From DAOUKH01 sp965261455 (GTDB taxonomy: Bacteria; Chloroflexota; Dehalococcoidia; SHYB01), in assembly GCA_965261455.1 (NCBI GenBank), contig OZ253453.1, positions 2,232,001 to 2,296,000 of the forward strand: a stretch of 64,000 nt of DNA, given 5' to 3'. This document shows positions 57,458 through 64,000 of the stretch, in pieces. Position 1 is the stretch's first letter. Each line of letters starts with the position of its first letter. The notes below the pieces were generated by a model, which was not told the DNA's origin, did no database searches, and was given only the letters and a program-made list of their open reading frames with translations. The position numbers were made by a program, and so were the translations under genes.

Positions 57458-58786
57458 ATGACGACGGAGTCCGAGGCCAAGCGCCTCGCCAACGGCGCGC
57501 TCGCCGCGGCCGCAGGCTGCCCCGCCGAGGTCTCGGTCCGCTTCACCGACGCCTCACTGACCCGGTTCGCCAACAACGAGATCCACCAGAACGTCGCCGC
57601 GCGCTCCGCCGCCGTCTCGGTGCGCGTGGGCGTGGGCCGGCGGTGGGGCACCGCCTCCACCAACGACCTCAGCGACGGCGGCGTCCAGAAAGCGGTGGCG
57701 CAGGCCAGCGAAATCGCGCAGGCTCTCCCCGACTCCGACCGCTACCTGCCGCTGCTTGCTCCGGCGACGACGCCATCCGTGGGGAGCTACGACATCGACA
57801 CCGCCGAGTACGGCCCCATGCAGCGCGCCGCCGAGGTACGGACGATCATCGGCAAGGCGGCGGACGCGGGGCTCACCGCCGCCGGAGCCTTTCGGACCGG
57901 CGCGCACGGCACCGCCGTGGCGAACTCGGAGGGACTCTTCGTCTACCACGCCGGCACGACCGCCGACCTCATGGCGGTCGTCATGGACGACGACGCGTCG
58001 GGCCATGCCGGCCAGCTTTCCACGCGGGTCGGCGACATCGACGCGGAGGCCGTCGCCGATGAGGCCGCGGCCAAGGCCATCGCGGGCCGTGCCCCTAGGA
58101 GCTTGCCGCCGGGCGACTACGAAGTCGTACTCGAAGAATTCGCCGTCAGCGACATGCTCGACTTCCTAGGCTGCGTCGGCTTCGGGGGTCTGGCCGTCGA
58201 GGAGCGGCGCAGTTTCATGTCGGGTAGGCTCGGCGAGGCCGTGATGGGCCCCAATGTCTCGATATGGGACGACCCGCTTGATGATGCGGGCATCCCGCGC
58301 CCTTTCGACTCGGAGGGCGCCCCAGCGCGGCGGACCGATCTGGTGCGGGACGGCGCCGCGGCATCGCCCGTCCACGACCGGTTCACCGCGGCGAAGGCGG
58401 GCACCGACACGACCGGTCACGCGCTGCCCGCCCACTATTCGATGGGCCCCATCCCACGGAACATGTTTCTCGCCCCCGGCGGCGCTTCGAGAGGCGATCT
58501 CGTCACCTCCGTCAGGCGTGGACTGCTCATCACCCGCTTCTGGTACACCCGGGTCGTCCATCCGCTGACGGTCCACATGACGGGAATGACGCGGGACGGC
58601 GTCTTTCTCATCGAGGACGGCGAGGTCGCCGGGCCCGTTCGCGACCTGCGCTTCACCGAGAGCTACCTCGAAGCCCTCAACCGTGTCGACGCCATCGCCG
58701 CCGAGACCAAGCTCGTGCGGGAGTTCTTCTCGGTGAACCGCGTCCCCGCGCTCAAGATCGCGTCCTGGCGCTTCACAGGCCGCTAG
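57458..58786 (+). CDS. TldE/PmbA-like protein of the TldD/PmbA peptidase family
   Basis: 442 aa. N-terminal domain with VSVRFTDASLTRFANNEIHQNVAARSAAVSVRV, AAGAFRTGAHGTAVANSEG, and a C-terminal domain with YEVVLEEFAVSDMLDFLG, GHALPAHYSMGPIPRNMFLAPG and TGMTRDGVFLIEDGEVAGPVRDLRFTESYL. It lacks the HExxxH zinc motif of TldD, so it corresponds to the non-catalytic TldE/PmbA subunit, which pairs with TldD to proteolyse modified peptides or leader sequences. No tldD is in the window. Confidence 0.85.
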   Translation: MTTESEAKRLANGALAAAAGCPAEVSVRFTDASLTRFANNEIHQNVAARSAAVSVRVGVGRRWGTASTNDLSDGGVQKAVAQASEIAQALPDSDRYLPLLAPATTPSVGSYDIDTAEYGPMQRAAEVRTIIGKAADAGLTAAGAFRTGAHGTAVANSEGLFVYHAGTTADLMAVVMDDDASGHAGQLSTRVGDIDAEAVADEAAAKAIAGRAPRSLPPGDYEVVLEEFAVSDMLDFLGCVGFGGLAVEERRSFMSGRLGEAVMGPNVSIWDDPLDDAGIPRPFDSEGAPARRTDLVRDGAAASPVHDRFTAAKAGTDTTGHALPAHYSMGPIPRNMFLAPGGASRGDLVTSVRRGLLITRFWYTRVVHPLTVHMTGMTRDGVFLIEDGEVAGPVRDLRFTESYLEALNRVDAIAAETKLVREFFSVNRVPALKIASWRFTGR

Positions 58787-58930
58787 GCGAGGGAGAGGCG
58801 CCCATCGGGCGCCCGCCTCGCCTATGGCGCGTCCTCTCTCAGTCTCTCCCAGAGGGCGAGAGGTTTGGGGACAGGGGAGAGTCGCGACTCTCCCCTGCGG
58901 GAGGGGATGGATTGCTGCATGCGCGGGAAT
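58787..58930. repeat. Intergenic repeat with a 26-bp perfect palindrome
   Basis: Bases 58790-58870 are a reverse-complement relative of the element at 19200-19263 (gagaggcgccc.tcgggcgcccg and tctctcccagagggcgagagg). Bases 58872-58897 are a perfect 26-bp palindrome (arms CAGGGGAGAGTCG and its complement, no loop). No T-run follows. The rest of the gap to 59012 has only the promoter below. Confidence 0.75.
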
Positions 58931-58941
58931 CACCGGTAGAG

Positions 58942-58970
58942 ATGACGCGTTGGCCCGCTCCTGTTAGGCT
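58942..58970 (+). promoter_or_regulatory. Candidate promoter for the SDR operon
   Basis: ATGACG at 58942-58947, 17-bp spacer, TAGGCT at 58965-58970, with TG one base before it (extended -10). The next ATG (59013) has GGGAGGAGC in front. Confidence 0.45.
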
Positions 58971-59012
58971 ACCCACTCAGCGATGGAGTCATCCATGCGG
59001 GAGGAGCTATCG

Positions 59013-59810
59013 ATGGAGCTGCAAGGTCTCTCCGCGACGGTTACGGGAGCCGGGCGCGGCATCGGGCGCGGCATCGCCTTGAAGCTGGCGGAGGCGGGGG
59101 CCGACGTCGTGATCGGCGACCTCGATCCGTCCAACGCCGAGTCCGTGGCCGCCGAGGCCCGCGCCCTGGGACGACGCTCCCTCGCCGTCGAGGCCGACGT
59201 GGGGACGCGCGCAGGGGCGAACCGGCTCATCGCCGCTGCCAAAGACGAGATGGACAAGATCGACATCCTGGTCAATAACGCCGGCGTCGTCGGCGCGCTC
59301 GGGTGGCAGAGCCGGTCCCAGCCCAGCGACGAGGACTGGGAGGCAGTGCTGCGCGTGAACCTGATGTCCAGGGTGTTCTGCTCCGAGGCCGCCGCCGAGC
59401 ACATGATCGAGCGCGGCTTCGGCAAGATCGTCAACATCGCCTCCATCGGCGGCATTCAGGGCAGCCCGATGCTCACGCACTACTGCGTCAGCAAGGCCGC
59501 CGACATCAACTACACCCAAGGGCTCGCGCTGAAGCTGGGGCGTCACGGCATCAACGTAAACGCAATTCTCCCCGGCCTCCTGATGACCGACATGATGAGC
59601 GGCATCTACGATATCGGCCGCGTCCGCGGGGAGACGCCCGAGGAACTCGGCGACGCTGAGATCTACAGCCGCGCCGTCTCCCGCGTGCCGATGGGCCGCG
59701 GCCAGACGCCGGAGGACATCGGCGACCTCGTGGTCTTCCTCTGCTCCGAGCGGGCGCGCAACATCCACGCCCAGTCGATCAACGTCGACGGCGGGTACCG
59801 AATCAGGTAG
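59013..59810 (+). CDS. SDR-family oxidoreductase
   Basis: 265 aa from ATG 59013, selected by GGGAGGAGC. TVTGAGRGIGRGIALKLAEAGADVVIGDLDP (about 8-38, Rossmann Gly-rich motif plus Asp that suggests NAD preference), NNAGVVG (about 88), NIASIGG with the catalytic Ser, YCVSK (about 163-167) with intact Tyr and Lys, and C-terminal INVDGGYRI. It is a functional-looking FabG-type dehydrogenase, unlike the one at 8.3 kb. Probably cotranscribed with the next two genes. Confidence 0.88.
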   Translation: MELQGLSATVTGAGRGIGRGIALKLAEAGADVVIGDLDPSNAESVAAEARALGRRSLAVEADVGTRAGANRLIAAAKDEMDKIDILVNNAGVVGALGWQSRSQPSDEDWEAVLRVNLMSRVFCSEAAAEHMIERGFGKIVNIASIGGIQGSPMLTHYCVSKAADINYTQGLALKLGRHGINVNAILPGLLMTDMMSGIYDIGRVRGETPEELGDAEIYSRAVSRVPMGRGQTPEDIGDLVVFLCSERARNIHAQSINVDGGYRIR

Positions 59811-59815
59811 GCGTC

Positions 59816-60715
59816 GTGAAAGTCGCGGTCACCGGTTCGAGCGGCCTCATCGGCGGCGCACTCGCGGCGTCGCTTGCCCAATCGGGCGTCGAGGTCCTGC
59901 GGCTCGTACGCGACCGGCGCTCCACCGGCGACGGCGCGGCCTTCTGGGACCCGGCGAACGGCGAACTCGACCCCGCCGCGCTCGCGGGCGTCGACAGCGT
60001 CGTGCACCTCTCCGGACTTAGCGTCGCCGCCAAGCGTTGGTCCGCGGCGCGGAAAGCGGCCCTCCGCGCGGCGCGGATCGACTCGGGGAGGCTCCTAGCA
60101 GAGACCATCGCTTCCATGGACAGCCCGCCCGCCGTGCTCGTCTCCGCCTCCGCCGTCGGAATCTACGGTGACCGCGGCGACACGGCGCTCGACGAGGAGA
60201 GCGGCGTGGGCCTAGGCTTCCTCGCCGAGCTCACCGCCGATTGGGAGGCGTCACTCGATCCCGCCAGGGCGCGGGGCGTCCGCGTCGCGTGCGCCCGCTT
60301 CGGGGTCGTGCTCTTTCGGAGGAGCGACCCCCTCTCGCGGCTTGTTCCCCTTTTCCGCCTCGGCCTAGGAGGCGCGATCGGCGGCGGACGCCAGTGGCTG
60401 AGCTGGATTCACCTCGACGACGCGGTGAAGTCGATCCGATTCGCGCTCGACAACGACGCCGTCGAAGGAGCCTTCAACGCCGTCGCCCCCAACCCGGTCA
60501 CCAACGCGGAATTCGCCAAGGCCTTGGGCGGCGCGCTGCACCGGCCCGCGCTCCTTCCCGCGCCGGCCTTCGCCGTCCGGCTCGCCTTCGGCCAAATGGC
60601 CGTCGAGACGATATTAGCCAGCACGCGAGCGCTCCCCAAGCGCCTCGAAGCGCTCGGGTTCACGTTCGACTATCCCGCCATCTCGCAGGCCCTCGAAGCC
60701 GAGACTGCGTCATGA
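59816..60715 (+). CDS. TIGR01777-family nucleoside-diphosphate-sugar epimerase-like protein
   Basis: 299 aa, GTG start. KVAVTGSSGLIGGALAASLAQSG (about 1-23), VDSVVHLSGLSVAAKRWSAARKAALRAARID (about 60-90), VSASAVGIYGDRGD (about 104-117, Tyr of YGD typical of TIGR01777), GGRQWLSWIHLDD (about 188-200), and the DUF1731 C-terminal segment ALPKRLEALGFTFDYP. It is an NAD(P)-binding oxidoreductase of unsettled function related to YfcH. Overlaps the MaoC-like gene by 4 bases. Confidence 0.88.
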   Translation: MKVAVTGSSGLIGGALAASLAQSGVEVLRLVRDRRSTGDGAAFWDPANGELDPAALAGVDSVVHLSGLSVAAKRWSAARKAALRAARIDSGRLLAETIASMDSPPAVLVSASAVGIYGDRGDTALDEESGVGLGFLAELTADWEASLDPARARGVRVACARFGVVLFRRSDPLSRLVPLFRLGLGGAIGGGRQWLSWIHLDDAVKSIRFALDNDAVEGAFNAVAPNPVTNAEFAKALGGALHRPALLPAPAFAVRLAFGQMAVETILASTRALPKRLEALGFTFDYPAISQALEAETAS

Positions 60716-61134
60716 CTACGCTCCGCTCCCGCGAGGACGTCAGGGTCGGCGATGAGCTTCCGCCGCTCGCCGTCACCCCCACCAACGTCTCCATCTTCCT
60801 CTTCGGCGTGGCTTTCTGGACGCCGCACCGCGTGCACTACGACAAGGAATGGGCGCGCTCGGAAGGCTACGACGACGTCCTTGTCACCGGGCCGCTCATG
60901 AGCGGCTATCTCGTCCGTATGCTCACGGCCTGGTCTGCCGACGCGGCGGCGGTGAAGCGTCTCTCCCTCCGCAACCACGCCCCCGCCTTCGCGGGCGAGG
61001 AGCTCGTCGTCCGCGGGACCGTCGCCTCCGTCGTCTCCAACGACGGCACCGGCGAGGCGGTCATAGCGGTGTCTATCGTGAAGAACGGCGCGACCGAAGT
61101 CGTCTCCGGCGAGGCGGTGGTCCGGCTCGCCTAG
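60712..61134 (+). CDS. MaoC-like hotdog-fold protein
   Basis: 140 aa, ATG in overlap with the upstream stop (ATGA). REDVRVGDELPPLAVTPTNVSIFLFGVAFWTPHRVHYDKEWARSEGYDDVLVTGPLMSGYLVRML (in part, about 6-70) is the MaoC/R-hydratase layout, with His in the position of the catalytic dyad (PHRVHYD) and GPLMSG. Such proteins hydrate enoyl-CoA or act as mesaconyl/itaconyl-CoA hydratases. It is in an operon with SDR and epimerase genes. Confidence 0.82.
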   Translation: MTTLRSREDVRVGDELPPLAVTPTNVSIFLFGVAFWTPHRVHYDKEWARSEGYDDVLVTGPLMSGYLVRMLTAWSADAAAVKRLSLRNHAPAFAGEELVVRGTVASVVSNDGTGEAVIAVSIVKNGATEVVSGEAVVRLA

Positions 61135-61214
61135 GGGCGGCGATGTTGCGCCGCCGTTCGGGTGGTTTCATAATGCGGTTGTCCCGCTTTCAGGCGGGCT
61201 AAGGCGGTCACTCG

Positions 61215-62402
<1,188 letters not shown>

Positions 62403-62425
62403 GGCGCGGCAGGAGCGGGACCCTC

Positions 62426-63976
62426 GTGCATCCTCCTTCTGACAGCGGTGGGCGGGCCGCGCTCGACTACCACGCCGCCACCAAGCACTCGCCGATCAGC
62501 ATTCGGACGAACCGGCATTCCCTCGATTGGGCCAACCAGCCGATGCCGTTCAAGGTCTACGAGGACCTCGACCCTATCGAGCTGCCTCGCGGCCTCTCTC
62601 CCTCCTCGGTCCCGGCCCTCGACGCCATCGGCGGCGGCATCGCAGCGGCGGAACGCGCCCCCGCGCTCGCCGACCTCGCCAAGCTGCTCTACTACTCCGC
62701 CGGCATCACCAAGAGCTACGACCACGGCGGGCACAAGCTCTACTTTCGCGCCGCCGCCTGCACCGGCGCGCTCTTCCACGTCGATCTCTACCTTGTCTGC
62801 GGCGAGATCGAAGGCCTGGAAGCGGGCGTCTATCACTTCGGCGCCCACGACTTCTCCCTGCGGCGGCTGCGGGCCGGGGACTATCGGGAGACCGTGACCG
62901 AGGCGTCGGGGCGCCATCCTTGGATCGTTGGCGCTCCGGCCACGCTGGTCTTCGCCAGCACCTACTGGCGCAACTCCTGGAAATACCAGTCGCGGGCCTA
63001 CCGGCACGTGGGCTGGGACAGCGGGACCATGCTGGCGAACCTCCTCGCCGTGGCCGCGGCATCGGAGCTGCGCGCCGGGGTCGTGGCGGGCTTCGCCGAC
63101 GGGCCTATCGAGACGCTGCTGGGACTCGACCCGCAGTGGGAGGGCACCGCGGCGCTGGTCCCCATCGGGCAAGGCGCAGGCCCGACGCCGACGACCCCCA
63201 ACACGCCGCCGCTCGATCTGAAGACCGCGCCGTTGTCCCGCTCGATGGTGGACTATCCGAAGATACGCGAGCTGCACGCGGCCTCGTCGCTGGTCACGCC
63301 CGAAGAGGCTGCCGCTTGGCGGGGCGACCCGCCCCCGCGCCACGACCCTCCACCGGCGCGGACGCCGGTCGCGCTGAAGCCACTTCCCTCGCAGGAAAAC
63401 GGCGAGGACGGGCCGCGGATCATCGAGGAGATCATCCAGCGGCGCGGGTCGCCGCGCGCCTTCTCCCGCGAGCCGATCGATTTCGAGCAGCTTTCCGTCT
63501 GCCTGGCTTCGGCGGACGCGCCCCTGGCCGCCGATTTCTTGGGCCCGGCGGCCAGGCCGGTGAACGAGATGTACGTCATCGCCAACGCCGTCGACGGGCT
63601 GGAGCCGGGCGTCTACCACTACCGCCGTGAGGAGCGTGCGCTGGAGCCGCTGATGCTGGGAGACTTCCGCGATCAGGCCGGCTTTCTGGGCCTGGAGCAA
63701 GACCTGCCCAAGGACGCCGCCGCGGATGTCTTCTTCACCGTCGAGCTTGAACGGCTCACCGAACGGTTCGGCGACCGGGCCTACCGCGCCGCGCAGTTGG
63801 AGGCGGGCGTGATGGGCGGCAGGCTCTACCTGGCGGCCTACGCGCAGGGGTTCGGCGCTTCTGGGCTCACCTTCTTCGACGACGAGACCATCGACTTCCT
63901 GTCGCCGCACGCGGCGGGCAAGAGCGTGACGTTTCTGGTGGCCCTAGGGAAGCGGGCCAAGCGCCACGCGCACTAG
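62426..63976 (+). CDS. Double-domain SagB/nitroreductase-family oxidoreductase
   Basis: 516 aa, GTG start after AGGAG. Two nitroreductase-like FMN domains in tandem: about 30-245 (LAKLLYYSAGITKSYDHGG, FRAAACTGALFHVDLYLVCGEIEGLEAGVYHF, RAYRHVGWDSGTMLANLLAVAAASEL) and about 330-510 (RRGSPRAFSREPIDFEQLSVCL, YVIANAVDGLEPGVYHYRREERALEPL, RAYRAAQLEAGVMGGRLYLAAYAQG). Such SagB/ThcOx proteins oxidise azolines in peptide natural products, or reduce small molecules. No YcaO or precursor peptide gene is seen here. Function unknown. Confidence 0.85.
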   Translation: MHPPSDSGGRAALDYHAATKHSPISIRTNRHSLDWANQPMPFKVYEDLDPIELPRGLSPSSVPALDAIGGGIAAAERAPALADLAKLLYYSAGITKSYDHGGHKLYFRAAACTGALFHVDLYLVCGEIEGLEAGVYHFGAHDFSLRRLRAGDYRETVTEASGRHPWIVGAPATLVFASTYWRNSWKYQSRAYRHVGWDSGTMLANLLAVAAASELRAGVVAGFADGPIETLLGLDPQWEGTAALVPIGQGAGPTPTTPNTPPLDLKTAPLSRSMVDYPKIRELHAASSLVTPEEAAAWRGDPPPRHDPPPARTPVALKPLPSQENGEDGPRIIEEIIQRRGSPRAFSREPIDFEQLSVCLASADAPLAADFLGPAARPVNEMYVIANAVDGLEPGVYHYRREERALEPLMLGDFRDQAGFLGLEQDLPKDAAADVFFTVELERLTERFGDRAYRAAQLEAGVMGGRLYLAAYAQGFGASGLTFFDDETIDFLSPHAAGKSVTFLVALGKRAKRHAH

Positions 63977-63985
63977 GGGGCTGGC

Positions 63986-64000
63986 ATGGGCAGAACGATC
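63986..64000 (+). CDS. Start of a gene cut by the window edge
   Basis: ATG 63986 follows AGGGGGCTGGC and opens a frame of five codons (MGRTI) to the end of the window. It lies 9 bases after the nitroreductase stop on the same strand. Nothing can be said about the product. Confidence 0.35.

Overview
The window is a GC-rich, gene-dense chromosomal segment of a heterotrophic bacterium. I infer Chloroflexota, probably a Dehalococcoidia/SAR202-like lineage. The hints are a lipoprotein with a long Thr/Pro linker, an FAD-type thymidylate synthase built from two ThyX-like halves, many CaiB/BaiF CoA-transferases, an LLM-class flavin enzyme, an ACMSD-type amidohydrolase, and -35/-10 promoters with 17-18 bp spacers. 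Taxonomy is inference only; there is no rRNA here and the only RNA gene is a tRNA-Ala(CGC).

Layout. 0-8 kb: a long dCTP deaminase, an MMPL/RND exporter, an MpaB/Lcp-like oxygenase, the tRNA and a repeat-containing membrane protein, bounded by copies of an intergenic repeat. 8-14 kb: an SDR, two tandem enoyl-CoA hydratases, a PLP histidine decarboxylase, a double-ACT protein, an amidohydrolase and a VOC protein. 14-21 kb (mostly minus): mazEF with a palindromic operator over its promoter, a MOSC protein, an alpha/beta hydrolase, an LLM flavin oxidoreductase, a CoA-transferase and a DEAD-box helicase whose frame contains a palindromic repeat. 21-24 kb: a small DUF5678-like protein, an SbcD-like phosphoesterase and an MFS exporter.

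24.2-32.4 kb is a complete thiamin regulon: sigma70-type promoter, TPP riboswitch, intrinsic terminator, then thiG-tenI-thiS-thiO-thiE-thiL-thiD and an ABC importer for a pyrimidine precursor (thiZ-thiX-thiY), nearly all overlapping by a few bases. Thiazole synthesis, tautomerisation, coupling, phosphorylation and precursor import are therefore one transcription unit; thiC and thiF are not present here. 32-38 kb: a DUF192 lipoprotein, an isochorismatase-like protein lacking its catalytic Cys, a DNA-ligase-like protein with altered motifs I and V, and an MNT-HEPN fusion upstream of uvrB. 38-42 kb: a molybdate locus (Mop and PucR-type HTH divergent from modABC) and a beta-class DNA methyltransferase. 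43-46 kb: two abutting CoA-transferases.

46.2-49.3 kb is a compositional island of visibly lower GC and different codon use. It holds a MamI-like restriction endonuclease, a controller protein and a divergent methyltransferase fused to a specificity domain, with an inverted-repeat operator between them. 49.3-56.4 kb: thyX and a lipA-lpdA-pdhA-pdhB-pdhC operon that makes the lipoylated pyruvate dehydrogenase complex. 56.5-64 kb: a small monocistronic protein with its own promoter and terminator, a PPOX-class flavoprotein, a TldE/PmbA-like protein, an SDR, a TIGR01777 epimerase, a MaoC-like hotdog protein, a FIST sensor protein, a double nitroreductase (SagB type) and the first codons of one more gene.
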